Positions 1 through 10,274 of a stretch of 64,000 bases of DNA are shown in pieces. Within the stretch, counting starts at the first letter, position 1; each line of letters starts with the position of its first letter. Both the position numbers and the translations under genes were made by a program. The notes under the pieces were generated by a model. The model made no database searches, was not told the DNA's origin, and saw only the letters and a program-made list of their open reading frames with translations. This stretch comes from Desulfobacteraceae bacterium (GTDB lineage Bacteria; Desulfobacterota; Desulfobacteria; Desulfobacterales; SURF-7), in assembly GCA_003599865.1 (NCBI GenBank), contig QZKS01000082.1, forward strand, positions 1 through 64,000, written 5' to 3'.

Positions 1-2
1 TG

Positions 3-560
3 ATCTGGCCTGAGGAGGAACCGGAACTGCGCATGCTGGTTCAGCAGGTTCTGCAAAAAGGTTGTACCCGGTTTGTTTTGAACGCCCCCTGGCAGATCGG
101 TTTTTTTCAGAATCCCGGCAGGCTCGCGATATGGGCCGGCCCTTTCTGCAATGTCGCCAACCCGCCGGCGGTGATGGTCATTGCTGAAATGGGGTTTTCC
201 GGAGTGATTGTCACGCCTGAACTGGGTCAGAAGGATTACGTTGATATGGCCCGGCAGAGTGTATTGCCGCTGGGGATCGTGATATCCGGGAATTGGCCGC
301 TGTGTGTTTCAAGGACGTTGAGCCCGGATATGGTTACCCGTGCCAAGGTTACCAGTCCCAAAAATGAGGATGCCTGGGTGGAGAAACATGGCTCCTTGTA
401 CTGGCTGTTTCCAAACTGGAAGCTGGATTTGATTTCCCATCAGGAGCAACTTCGGAAGGAAGGTTTTTCTCTGTTTGTTCATATGAATGAGCCGGTTCCA
501 AAGGACATCCGGTTAAAAGAGCGCCAAGGTCTCTGGAACCGGCAGTTGGGCTTGCTGTAG
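3..560 (+). CDS. C-terminal part of a U32-family peptidase-like protein (5' end outside window)
   Basis: Frame open from window start (IWPEEEPELRM...) to stop at 560; segment resembles C-terminal region of peptidase U32 proteins. Confidence 0.5.
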   Translation: MWPEEEPELRMLVQQVLQKGCTRFVLNAPWQIGFFQNPGRLAIWAGPFCNVANPPAVMVIAEMGFSGVIVTPELGQKDYVDMARQSVLPLGIVISGNWPLCVSRTLSPDMVTRAKVTSPKNEDAWVEKHGSLYWLFPNWKLDLISHQEQLRKEGFSLFVHMNEPVPKDIRLKERQGLWNRQLGLL

Positions 561-568
561 AGAGTAGT

Positions 569-1417
569 CTATTCCATTTTGAAAATGGCGGCACCTTCCC
601 GCTGCAGAAACAGATTTTTTGCGTCGGGGAACTGATGTGTGATCGGATGAATGGATTTGTTCAGAAGATCCGTGGCCTGATCATAATGCTCGATGGACCG
701 GGTATATTCCAGATAGTATTTTTCATACGTATAGGTTTGCGGCTGCTGCTTTTCATGAATTTTTTCGTAATTGTTATAAAAATAATTCAGGTATTTATTC
801 TGCATTGAAAGATATTCCTGCAGCGCAAGGATAAAATCGGCGTCTGTCTGATTTCCATAAAAGTCACCGACGGCAATCAGTGCATGATTTTTCTCGCTTT
901 CCAGATCCTTCCGGAATTGATTCATATAGAAAAGAAAGGATTGTTTGCTCTTTTCAAGCACCGGAAGATGTTTCTCAACGGTTTCCCGGGATTCCAGGAT
1001 GGTAATGATTTTTTGTTTTGAATTGATGCGGTTGCTGGCGTTATCCAGGGTTTTGAGGGCATTTTTCATTTTTTCAATGGACACGGCAAACGCGATGACG
1101 GATTGATTGAATTGTGACGGGATATTTTTATTCCCGGTCAAAGGGACATTTTCTTTTTTGATCAGCAGGAAAATCAGAATTGCACCGGCAGCCATAACAG
1201 CGATCAAAATCCAGATGACCGGTGAAATGGTTCTTTCAGCCCAAGGCTTTGTTTTTAAAACATTTTTTTCCGGATATTCTTTCGGAGGAGGACTTTCTTC
1301 CTTGGGTTGTTCCGGGGGCGCTTCTTTTTTTTGACCGTCCGGTTTTAGGGAGGACAAGGAAGAAAGATCGACAACATCCAGTTCAAAACCTGATTTATGA
1401 CTGTCGGAGGGGCTCAT
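569..1417 (-). CDS. Hypothetical single-pass membrane protein with Pro-rich N-terminus
   Basis: ORF; start chosen at MSPSDSHK; one hydrophobic segment (VIWILIAVMAAGAILIFLLI). Confidence 0.65.
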   Translation of the reverse strand: MSPSDSHKSGFELDVVDLSSLSSLKPDGQKKEAPPEQPKEESPPPKEYPEKNVLKTKPWAERTISPVIWILIAVMAAGAILIFLLIKKENVPLTGNKNIPSQFNQSVIAFAVSIEKMKNALKTLDNASNRINSKQKIITILESRETVEKHLPVLEKSKQSFLFYMNQFRKDLESEKNHALIAVGDFYGNQTDADFILALQEYLSMQNKYLNYFYNNYEKIHEKQQPQTYTYEKYYLEYTRSIEHYDQATDLLNKSIHPITHQFPDAKNLFLQREGAAIFKME

Positions 1418-1631
1418 AATGTATCTATGCTTTAAATGTAACGGGAAAATGTAAATCCGGATGAAAAGGGGCTGCTGTCTGTCATTCTGTTGCAGCAATC
1501 ATACTACATAGGGGTGGTAAAGGCAATCCTTAAGACGCCTTAAGGCGGCTTTTAACGGATTATTGCCGGGAACACATACGCCTCTCCTGATGCCTGGTTG
1601 ATGCCGGAACAAACGAGCGGCCGATCGGCTG

Positions 1632-3806
1632 TTATGGTTGCTGCATCGCGGAGCCTGCGGTTTGCGGGGGGATATATTTTGAAATGACATTTGAAAAAAT
1701 CATTTTTTTAATGGGTTTTGAAATATAATCATCCATTCCGGCTGCCAGGAAGCGTTTTCGGTCACCTTTCAGGGCGTTTGCCGTCAGAGCGATAATCGGC
1801 GTGCGGGCTCCGGTTCTGTTTTTCCAGGCCTCGTGTTCCCGAATTTTAACAGTGGCCTCAATACCGTTCATCACCGGCATCTGGATGTCCATGAGGATCA
1901 GATCAAATGATTGATTCATGAAAATTTCAACCGCTTCCTTTCCGTTATCGGCGATTTCAACCGTATGTCCTAATTTTTTCAGCATGATCTTTGCCACCTT
2001 CTGGTTTATTTTATTATCTTCCACCAGAAGAATTTTCAAGCAGACGTCATGAGCCGTGTCATGAATTTTTTCCTCTTCGATGGTGTACTGTGTAATGAAT
2101 TGTTTTTCTATGGTCTTGCCCCCGTTTTTCGATGCGGTCATAATGGTTTTTATGCATTCAAACAGATGATTCTTTTTAACCGGCTTGGACAGAAAACCGG
2201 AAAAGCCCAGGCTGCCGATTCTGACGGCATCTCCGCGCTGCCCTATGGCGGTGAGCATGATCAGAAAGCAATGACACAGGTCTCCATGGTTTTTGATGGT
2301 CATCCCAAGCGTTTCTCCGGTCATATCGGGCAACGCCATTTCCGTGATAACGATCTGATAAGGTTTTCCCGCTTTCTGCGCATCCGTGAGAATGCGGATA
2401 GCCTGCTCCCCGTTTTCCGCTTCATCATGGATGCATCCCCAGGACTGTAAAAAATTGGTGACAATGAACCGGGTGAGAGGATTTTCATCCACGACAAGAA
2501 TCCTTGTCCCCTTAATGCCGGCTGGAACGACAACAGGCTCCTGTCTCTGTTTGGCCTGTTTTTTCAGACAGGCGGTAAACCAGAATGTCGACCCCTTGCC
2601 CGGCTCGCTTTCCACTCCGATTTCACCCCCCATTCTTTCCGCGAGCTTTTTGGAAATCGCCAGTCCCAGACCGGTGCCGCCGAATCTTCTGCATATCGAG
2701 GCATCGACTTGTGAAAAGGATTGAAATAAGGTGCCCAGCCTGTTTTGGGGAATGCCGATGCCGGTATCATGTATCTCAAAAAGCAGTTTGGCCGTATCAT
2801 CGTTTTCTTCCTTGATCGACACGCAGATGGAGACAAACCCCTTTTCCACAAATTTTACCGCATTGCCGGCAAGATTCGTCAGTATCTGCCGGAGTTTGCC
2901 GGGATCACCGTTAAGCAGCGTCGGGACATCCTCATTGATGAGGCAGGTGAACTCCACTCCTTTTTCATCGGCCTTCAGGGCCATGACATCGCTTAATGTC
3001 TCCAGGGTCACCCGCAGATCAAAATCAATGGATTCCAGAACCAGTTTACCGGATTCTATCTTGGAAAAATCCAGTATGTCATTGACGACAACCATCAAGG
3101 ATTCCGCACTGGAATGGATCAGTTGAGAAAACTCCGTTTGCTCCGGAGTCAGATTGGTATCTCTGAGAAGGTCGATCATTCCGATGACGCCATTGAGCGG
3201 TGTGCGGAGCTCATGACTCATGTTCGCCAGAAATTCGCTTTTTGCTTTTGCAGCATCATCGGCTGCCTGTTTGGCTTTGATCAGTTCCGAATTGGTTTTC
3301 TGGAGTTCAAGGGTCCGTTCGGAAACCCTTTTTTCAAGTTCCTCATTCATCCGGCTCAATTCCTGGGTCCGTTTCTGCACCTCCGCTTCCAGGTGGAGCT
3401 GATATGCCTTGTTTTCCTGGATCAGGCGGACTTTTTCGAGGGCCTTGTTGATTGTGTACCCAATGACCGATAAGTCCTCAATCGGTTTCTGCAGGAAATC
3501 CCATGCTCCGAGTCTCAATGCGGCAACCGCATCACTCATGACGCCTGCTCCCGAGAGGACGATAACCGGAAGGTCGGGTGCTTCCGTTGTAACCTGCTGA
3601 AGAACCTCCAGTCCGTCTGTCCGGGGCATGCGCAGATCCAGAAGGATGATATTCGGTTTTTCCTGCCGGAAAAGAGCCAGTCCGGTATTGCCGTCGTTTG
3701 CTTCTATGATCTCATAATCGTTGTCTTCCAGAAACAAATGGAGGCTGGACCGAACCCCCGGATCATCGTCAATGATTAAAATTTTTCCAGGCTTTTGGGT
3801 ATTCAT
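1632..3806 (-). CDS. Hybrid sensor histidine kinase (REC - coiled coil - HisKA/HATPase - REC - REC)
   Basis: [10 protein letters not shown] receiver; H-box [15 protein letters not shown]-boxes DTGIGI and [14 protein letters not shown]-terminal receivers [10 protein letters not shown] and [13 protein letters not shown]; start at MNTQKPGK. Confidence 0.92.
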   Translation of the reverse strand: MNTQKPGKILIIDDDPGVRSSLHLFLEDNDYEIIEANDGNTGLALFRQEKPNIILLDLRMPRTDGLEVLQQVTTEAPDLPVIVLSGAGVMSDAVAALRLGAWDFLQKPIEDLSVIGYTINKALEKVRLIQENKAYQLHLEAEVQKRTQELSRMNEELEKRVSERTLELQKTNSELIKAKQAADDAAKAKSEFLANMSHELRTPLNGVIGMIDLLRDTNLTPEQTEFSQLIHSSAESLMVVVNDILDFSKIESGKLVLESIDFDLRVTLETLSDVMALKADEKGVEFTCLINEDVPTLLNGDPGKLRQILTNLAGNAVKFVEKGFVSICVSIKEENDDTAKLLFEIHDTGIGIPQNRLGTLFQSFSQVDASICRRFGGTGLGLAISKKLAERMGGEIGVESEPGKGSTFWFTACLKKQAKQRQEPVVVPAGIKGTRILVVDENPLTRFIVTNFLQSWGCIHDEAENGEQAIRILTDAQKAGKPYQIVITEMALPDMTGETLGMTIKNHGDLCHCFLIMLTAIGQRGDAVRIGSLGFSGFLSKPVKKNHLFECIKTIMTASKNGGKTIEKQFITQYTIEEEKIHDTAHDVCLKILLVEDNKINQKVAKIMLKKLGHTVEIADNGKEAVEIFMNQSFDLILMDIQMPVMNGIEATVKIREHEAWKNRTGARTPIIALTANALKGDRKRFLAAGMDDYISKPIKKMIFSNVISKYIPPQTAGSAMQQP

Positions 3807-4050
3807 TTTGTTCCATTCCAAACAAATATAAATGGATAGAGGAAATGCAAAGAGATTATGGATTTGAAATTGTATTTTTTTTATGGAAAGGCCGGGTACT
3901 GCGTTTTTTTCAGGCACAGTATAATCGAATTGGATATGGTTTACAACTGAAATTCAGGATAATAACGGCAATGATTATCCATGAAACGGCGATGTACGTC
4001 TTGACTTGAGACAGGGCCGGATGATAACCCTTGCCTGTACAGGAGGAGAC

Positions 4051-4737
4051 ATGAAATATACCCGTAGGGCAATTGCGGAAAGTTCCCTGTTTGCAGGAAT
4101 TCCGGAAGATCAGCTGGAATCGGTACAGAATATTGTCATTGAGAAGGAATATGCCAAGGGGGAAGCCATTTTCTCCGAGGGGGAAGAGGGGACAGGTTTT
4201 TATGTCGTTGCCAAGGGAATGGTGAAGATATTCAAGGTCTCCCTGGAAGGGAAAGAACACATTCTCCATATTTTCGGACCCTATGAAGCTTTTGGTGAGG
4301 TTCCGGTGTTTATGGGGAAAAATTATCCGGCAAGTGCGGAAGCCATCCAGAAGAGTCTTCTGTTGTTTTTTCCCCGGGGGGCCTTTATCAACCTGATTGA
4401 AAAAAATCCGTCCTTATCATTGAACATGCTGGCTGTTCTGTCAATGCGGCTCCGGCAGTTCGCAGCCCAGATTGAAAATCTTTCCCTGAAAGAAGTGCCG
4501 GGCCGTCTGGCATCCTATCTGATTCTGTTAACGCGGGAACAACAGGGGGATGCGGATTCCATATCGCTGACCATATCCAAAAGTCAGCTGGCCAGCCTTC
4601 TGGGTACTATCCCCGAAACCCTGTCCCGCATCCTGGCCAAAATGAGCAGCCGGAATCTGATTGAAGTAAATGGAAAGGAAATCAGGCTTCTGGATATGGA
4701 CGGCCTGGAAGAACTGGCTGAGAGTGGCAGGATATAA
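4051..4737 (+). CDS. Crp/Fnr-family transcriptional regulator
   Basis: cNMP-binding-like domain plus C-terminal HTH (ISKSQLASLLGTIPETLSRILAKM); aggaggag RBS upstream of ATG 4051. Confidence 0.9.
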   Translation: MKYTRRAIAESSLFAGIPEDQLESVQNIVIEKEYAKGEAIFSEGEEGTGFYVVAKGMVKIFKVSLEGKEHILHIFGPYEAFGEVPVFMGKNYPASAEAIQKSLLLFFPRGAFINLIEKNPSLSLNMLAVLSMRLRQFAAQIENLSLKEVPGRLASYLILLTREQQGDADSISLTISKSQLASLLGTIPETLSRILAKMSSRNLIEVNGKEIRLLDMDGLEELAESGRI

Positions 4738-4757
4738 ACGGTTTTCAGAAAGGTATC

Positions 4758-5516
4758 ATGGACTTTTCACAACAGTTGGAGCAGCGGTACAGCCGGAACA
4801 TCCTGCTGGAAGGTGTCGGCCGGGAAGGTCAGCGGAAGATTTCAGGGTCCCGAGTTCTGGTCGTCGGTTCCGGGGGGCTGGGGTCGGCGGCATTGCTCTA
4901 CCTTGCTGCTGCCGGAGTGGGAACCCTTGGTGTCGTGGACGGGGATTCGGTGGAGCTGAGCAATCTTCAGCGGCAGGTGATTCATTTCACGGAAGATCTC
5001 GGCAGGCCCAAAACCCAATCCGCCAAAGAAAAGATCCATCGATTGAATCCGCATGTTCGGATTCATGCCTTTCATGAATTTCTGGATCAAGGGAACATGG
5101 AGTCGCGGATACGGGATTATGATTTTATTATTGATGGTACCGATAATTTTGCGTCCAAATTTTTAATCAATGATACATGTGTTGCCTTGGGAAAACCGTT
5201 CTGCCATACCGGCGTGACCGGCTTTGCAGGCCAGATGATGACCGTTGTGCCCGGTTCCGCCTGTCTCCGGTGTGTTCTTCCGGAACCTCCCCCGCCGGAC
5301 ATATCGCCCGGAAGCAGCCGGATCGGCGTCCTCGGCGCTCTTGCCGGCATGTTCGGAAGTCTTCAGGCCGCAGAGGCAATCAAATATATTGTCGGGAAGG
5401 GAGCGCTGCTGACCGACAGACTCTTGCTTTGTGACGTGTCTGAGATGATTTTCCGGGAAGTGAAAATCAGGAAAAGACCGCAATGCCCTGCCTGCGGAAA
5501 GGGCGGAAGGCCATAG
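4758..5516 (+). CDS. ThiF/MoeB/HesA-family adenylyltransferase
   Basis: RYSRNILLEGVGREGQRKI, VLVVGSGGLGSAALLYLAAAGVG, DGTDNFASKFLINDTC, CxxC pairs. Confidence 0.9.
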   Translation: MDFSQQLEQRYSRNILLEGVGREGQRKISGSRVLVVGSGGLGSAALLYLAAAGVGTLGVVDGDSVELSNLQRQVIHFTEDLGRPKTQSAKEKIHRLNPHVRIHAFHEFLDQGNMESRIRDYDFIIDGTDNFASKFLINDTCVALGKPFCHTGVTGFAGQMMTVVPGSACLRCVLPEPPPPDISPGSSRIGVLGALAGMFGSLQAAEAIKYIVGKGALLTDRLLLCDVSEMIFREVKIRKRPQCPACGKGGRP

Positions 5517-5532
5517 CTATTTTAGCATTCCG

Positions 5533-6009
5533 TTATGATTCCGGATATTCCTGAAACAGCCGGTGAACGGTCTGCGCATGCCACCTTCCGCGTTTGGTGA
5601 ATGTTGGGATATTTTCCTTTTCCAGAAACTGGGCGATCTCATCATAGGTTTTCAGCCGTTTGCGCATTCTCTGGATAATTTTTTTCACCTTCTGATGGTG
5701 GGTGTCACCGGATTTTTTGGATTTTTTCCGGAAGGGGGCAGGATATAAGTTCAGATGAATATTGGGTTTTTTTGATATCAGATGATCCGCGATCCGGGAA
5801 ACGGATTCGGCAAATTGAACATCAGCCGCCACCATTTTTCTCTGATTTTCAGCTGATTTTTCAAGAAAATCTTCTATGGAGGGGGTCAGCTCCCGGAGAA
5901 TTTCCGCCAGGGAAAGATCATGGATTGTTTCTGTTTCCCGCTGCTGTTGATTTGCCTGTTCGTTTCGACATGACAGTTTGCGCGACGGCCTTTTTTTTTG
6001 CACGTTCAT
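5533..6009 (-). CDS. Hypothetical protein with C-terminal recombinase-like HTH segment
   Basis: ORF; YDEIAQFLEKENIPTFTKRGRWHAQTVHRLF resembles recombinase-associated HTH. Confidence 0.55.
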   Translation of the reverse strand: MNVQKKRPSRKLSCRNEQANQQQRETETIHDLSLAEILRELTPSIEDFLEKSAENQRKMVAADVQFAESVSRIADHLISKKPNIHLNLYPAPFRKKSKKSGDTHHQKVKKIIQRMRKRLKTYDEIAQFLEKENIPTFTKRGRWHAQTVHRLFQEYPES

Positions 6010-6349
6010 AGGAAATCCTTATCCGGAAAATGCCCGTATCATGCCCACATCATGTATAGATACCTATTTTTATTGCGGTCGGTTGTCAAGATAAATTATC
6101 CAATACATAGCGCACGTTATGAAATATCGCGTTTCCGTTGTCCGGGTGTTCCGTAAAATATTTGAAATAATAATAAAAATCATGGAACGATGTTTGATAA
6201 TGATGAAAGATTTCGGATTTTTTTCCACCTTGAACTTCCCGTTCATTTTTTGTATATTATAAACCATCTCATGAAAATCCGTTCCGGAAATCAGGGAATC
6301 AGACCCGCATCATTTTTTTCAGTAATCCATTTTTATCAAAGAAGGAAAA

Positions 6350-7201
6350 ATGAAAACATTCCATAATTTTATGCAGCGTGTATGGATGGAAAAAAAACGA
6401 TCTGTCGTCATGTTGTGGATGATTCAGGGCGTTCTGCTCCTGCTTCGGCCGGACCTGGATGCCCAGGAAACCTTGAAAAAAGAGCAGGTCTATACCAACT
6501 CCATTGGGATTGAATTTGTCTTGATCCCTGCCGGATCGTTTATCATGGGGGAGGCACTTCGGACAGAGTGCAATACATGCAATGCCGCACTGGATGAAAC
6601 TCCCCGCCGGAACGTATCGATCACCAAGCCTTTTCATATCGGCAGATATGAGGTCACGCAGCAGCAGTGGCTTGCGTTGATGGATGCCAATCCCAGCCGG
6701 TTTAAAGGAGATCGGCACCCGGTTGAAAGTGTTTCCTGGAACAACGTACAATTGTTTGTCTATGCCTTGAATGTCCGGGAGAAAACAACGGCATACCGTC
6801 TTCCGACCGAGGCGGAATGGGAGTATGCCGCACGGGCAGGTTCGGTAACCGCATACAGCTTTGGTGAGGAGGCATCGGAACTTGCCGATTATGGATGGTA
6901 TGTGATGAACTCCGGTCTGAAGACCCATCCAATCGGTCAGCTTGCGCCGAATCCATGGGGACTCTACGACATGCATGGCAATGTATTTGAATGGTGCCGG
7001 GATTGGTATCTGGCGGACTACTACGGAAGGGCCCCTTCAAAAGATCCCACCGGTCCGGCCGCCGGGGACGGGAAAAGGGTCCGGCGCGGGGGCTATTGGG
7101 GAAGCAGCACCCGCATTCTGCGGTCATCCGATCGTGATTTTTTGCTGCCGGAAGCCGCAGCCGGCAACACCGGATTTCGTCTGGTAAAGGAATTGCAGTA
7201 A
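6350..7201 (+). CDS. Formylglycine-generating-enzyme (SUMF1)-like protein, N-terminal hydrophobic segment
   Basis: GIEFVLIPAGSFIMGE, YEVTQQQWLALM, HPVESVSWNNVQLF, YRLPTEAEWEYAARAG, GLYDMHGNVFEWCRDWY, RRGGYWG, GFRLV. Confidence 0.93.
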   Translation: MKTFHNFMQRVWMEKKRSVVMLWMIQGVLLLLRPDLDAQETLKKEQVYTNSIGIEFVLIPAGSFIMGEALRTECNTCNAALDETPRRNVSITKPFHIGRYEVTQQQWLALMDANPSRFKGDRHPVESVSWNNVQLFVYALNVREKTTAYRLPTEAEWEYAARAGSVTAYSFGEEASELADYGWYVMNSGLKTHPIGQLAPNPWGLYDMHGNVFEWCRDWYLADYYGRAPSKDPTGPAAGDGKRVRRGGYWGSSTRILRSSDRDFLLPEAAAGNTGFRLVKELQ

Positions 7202-7214
7202 GTTCAAATATCAA

Positions 7215-7577
7215 TCAATTATTAAATAATCCACGGAAATGATTCATCAGCATTTTTCTTTCCAGAACCAGCGTGTACAGGAGTATGGTATATTGAATCC
7301 CGTATATGGCGGCTTCAAGGGTGAAAAATACGGTTCCGCTGTCCGTAAAGAGTAAAAACGGAGACAGGATCACCGTAATCATCAGGAAAAAATACCGAAA
7401 CCGGATTTTTTTCCGGTGATGGATGATCCGGATCAACCCGGTGATTTTCAGAAAATAAAAAACGATCGCCGTATTGGCAATGCTCCAGAGAATTCCCTGG
7501 ATTCTGGTCAAAAGCAGATAGGTGTCGCGGCTGAAACCTGCGCCGATCAGGAGAAATATGCTGTCAATGAATTCCAT
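7215..7577 (-). CDS. Hypothetical multi-pass membrane protein
   Basis: Hydrophobic ORF overlapping end of the next upstream ORF. Confidence 0.5.
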   Translation of the reverse strand: MEFIDSIFLLIGAGFSRDTYLLLTRIQGILWSIANTAIVFYFLKITGLIRIIHHRKKIRFRYFFLMITVILSPFLLFTDSGTVFFTLEAAIYGIQYTILLYTLVLERKMLMNHFRGLFNN

Positions 7578-8193
7578 GGACTCCGTTCGACTCTGTTTTC
7601 AATAAGCGGTAGGTTTTAAACCCGATGCAGGCCACCGTTCCTTCGATCAGGAACCAGAACATGCCGCAGATCTTGATGTAAAACAGATAAATGCTTTTCA
7701 GGTTGCCTGGTTCCAGTCCGAAACGTTCCATAATGGAAAAGACCCGGTATTCATAAAACAGGAAAAAGGCAATGGAGGATGCAACCAGAAGGGGAACGCC
7801 ATACCGGGTGAGGGGATTCATTGTGCCGCGCGATCCGGCCGGATGGTCTTTCGGGCACAGGGATTGTTTCAGGAGGATGTAGGCATGGAGGCAGTAAAAC
7901 ATGATACTGCCTTCCAGCACAACCCACATGGTACAGAACAGATGCCATACCGCATATCGGTAAAAAAACAGATGGATTTTCCGATTGAAATCCAGATACC
8001 CGGAGAAAAAATGTTCTCCCCGGAAAGCCGTCAGAAATAGAAGGACAAAAACAAGACCGGAAAACAGGATCAGACCCGTATAATTTTTTTTCTTTCCCTG
8101 GACAAAATCAATCCCCTGACGGAGATAGACCAGGATCACCATTTCAGCAAATACCCAGAAAAGACCCATGGATTTTATGAAATCAGATCGCAT
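7564..8193 (-). CDS. Hypothetical multi-pass membrane protein
   Basis: Hydrophobic ORF with several predicted TM segments; overlaps 7215-7577. Confidence 0.55.
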   Translation of the reverse strand: MRSDFIKSMGLFWVFAEMVILVYLRQGIDFVQGKKKNYTGLILFSGLVFVLLFLTAFRGEHFFSGYLDFNRKIHLFFYRYAVWHLFCTMWVVLEGSIMFYCLHAYILLKQSLCPKDHPAGSRGTMNPLTRYGVPLLVASSIAFFLFYEYRVFSIMERFGLEPGNLKSIYLFYIKICGMFWFLIEGTVACIGFKTYRLLKTESNGVHGIH

Positions 8194-8256
8194 CCGTTAC
8201 CTGAAAGCATAAGGCCGGTGATTATTTTTCAGTCAGCGCCGTTCTTTTTTCCTCCC

Positions 8257-8718
8257 TTAAAAACCCCGACCGCTTCCTCGTCCGCCCCTGTCGCCGCCCT
8301 GTCCGCCTCTTCCGCCGCCTCCGCCGCCGCGGCCGCCTTTGTCATAACCCTGTCCGCCTCTTCCGCCGCCGCCACCGTTCCGTCCGCCTTTTTCACCACC
8401 CTGTCCGCCTCTGCCAAAGCTGCGACCGCCGCCGCCACCGCTCCGTCCGTCTTTGGGGCCGGAACCTTCGGTTTTGGGGCGAGCCTCATTCACCTTGAGT
8501 TTTCTTCCTTTCAGTTCCTCACCGTTCAGGCTATCGATTGCGGTCTGTCCTTCGTCCTTGGAGGCCATTTCCACGAAACCGAATCCTTTGGATTGACCGC
8601 TGTACTTGTCTTTAATGATGGTCGCGGATTCAACTTCTCCGAACTGCTGCATGGCCTGCCGCAGGTCTTCTTCGGTGACTTCGTAAGACAAATTGCCGAC
8701 ATAGATTTTCATCATCAT
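8257..8718 (-). CDS. RNA-binding protein: RRM domain with Gly/Arg-rich tail
   Basis: KIYVGNLSYEVTEEDL (RNP2) and KGFGFVEM (RNP1); GGGGRGGQG repeats at C-terminus. Confidence 0.93.
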   Translation of the reverse strand: MMMKIYVGNLSYEVTEEDLRQAMQQFGEVESATIIKDKYSGQSKGFGFVEMASKDEGQTAIDSLNGEELKGRKLKVNEARPKTEGSGPKDGRSGGGGGRSFGRGGQGGEKGGRNGGGGGRGGQGYDKGGRGGGGGGRGGQGGDRGGRGSGRGF

Positions 8719-9315
8719 CTCCTTTTGTGTGGGAACTCATTGTTGTCTTTGTTTTGCATTTTAACCATCGAGGTGAAATGCGCTTTTTGATTCGCTTCCT
8801 GTGTTTGCTGATGGAGAAAATGCCCTGTTCTGGTTGGATTCACCTTCAGTCACTGTATATTCTTTCATCTGTTGTCTACCGGGAGCCGATGATCCTGCAT
8901 GGAATTGTCATGAGTCTTTTCGACCAGTCAGAGCGTGGTTTCATCATTACAATTTTTGCCGGCATTGAATAGGGAAACAAGTCTGTTTTTGATCCATCTG
9001 TTACATGAAAAACATGGGGATAGGAAATCAATTTCCGGATTCTCTAACCGCCGTAAGGATGTCTGTTGTGGTTGCTTTGGTTTGAGCACATGCGGTGCCA
9101 AATCGGGCAACGGCCTTTCATAGACTTTCTGCCATAGCTTCCGGGTAATATCAAGTGAATATTTTTTCAACCGGGCGATCGGCAGGACGATTTTGTTCAA
9201 AATACAACATTTTTTTGGTAATACCCGTCCGGGCAGCATCCGCAAGTCTGATCCAATGCGCTTTTCCGCCATTGCGATTGTTCCATTATTCACATGTGAG
9301 GCGACGGGTCGGCTG

Positions 9316-10272
9316 TCATAGGATCATCATTCTTTCTTTTCCTCTTACAGGCCAGAGATAAAATTCTGATAGCGGTTTATGCCCAACACCAACCGCGCCG
9401 TCTACCACATATAATACCCACGCATAATGATGATCATACATGCTTGTGGTGGAAGACCAATAAAACTCCTGTACATCATTGAATACATGATCATCCGGCA
9501 AGGCAGGCGAGTGTTGGCTCATGTCTGTTAGGCTCTCCAGTTCAAAAATATTGGGGACTCGCCAATCATTATAGCCATATGCCATTTCGCTGTTCATCTC
9601 TGAAATCAAATCAAAAGCCGAATCCCAATCCATTGTTTTCTTGTGGACATTTGCATCTCGCAACCATATCAAACCTGTAACGTTGTCACAGATAGTCTGA
9701 TTATTTTCTGTAAACCGATCCTTGGCGAACCTTAAGCCCGCCTGTATTTCACCGTCTTGACCGGTATCATGACAATCTATAACGATACCGCTTCCATTAA
9801 AGCATGTCTTTTGTCCTGTCTGAAATAACCTGCTTTTATTATGGTCTTCTACTGTTCGAGCGGGCCAAACCATATATGAACTATATTTCATTCCTTTGAA
9901 CACTCTGGCCCCCCCCAAATGAATGTACCACGCCTGGTCAGGCAATCTTGCGCAAGTTGAAGAAGTCCAGTAATAACCTGTAAATACATTCGTAAATGGA
10001 TGGCCGAGCGGAAGGCTTGGATTCATTGTATTCAGACTCATCAAACTGAATAATTCTTTTCGATTGGGAATTTTCCAATCTTGATAACCATAAAGAACCG
10101 ACTGATTGAGTTCTTTAATATTATTTAAAGCCTCATCCCAATTGAGAGGAAAATCCAATAATGATGCATTTTTTGTCCACATCAAACCCGTCTGTCTATC
10201 CGTTACGGTTTCCTGTTTTAACAGAAAACGACTCATTAATGAATTTGCCTTTAAATAAAAGCCAACGTCCAT
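9316..10272 (-). CDS. DUF1566 / Lcl C-terminal-like protein, two repeats
   Basis: Duplicated TGLMWTKNAS...NWDEAL...GYQDWKIPNRKEL and TGLIWLRDAN...YGYNDWRVPNIFEL. Confidence 0.75.
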   Translation of the reverse strand: MDVGFYLKANSLMSRFLLKQETVTDRQTGLMWTKNASLLDFPLNWDEALNNIKELNQSVLYGYQDWKIPNRKELFSLMSLNTMNPSLPLGHPFTNVFTGYYWTSSTCARLPDQAWYIHLGGARVFKGMKYSSYMVWPARTVEDHNKSRLFQTGQKTCFNGSGIVIDCHDTGQDGEIQAGLRFAKDRFTENNQTICDNVTGLIWLRDANVHKKTMDWDSAFDLISEMNSEMAYGYNDWRVPNIFELESLTDMSQHSPALPDDHVFNDVQEFYWSSTTSMYDHHYAWVLYVVDGAVGVGHKPLSEFYLWPVRGKERMMIL

Positions 10273-10274
10273 GC

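Noticed and set aside
8218-8790. 190 aa Ala/Ser-rich + ORF
   Set aside because: Antisense of the Gly-rich RRM protein; low complexity.
8928-9293. 121 aa minus ORF
   Set aside because: No recognisable motif; could be a decayed fragment but cannot be supported.
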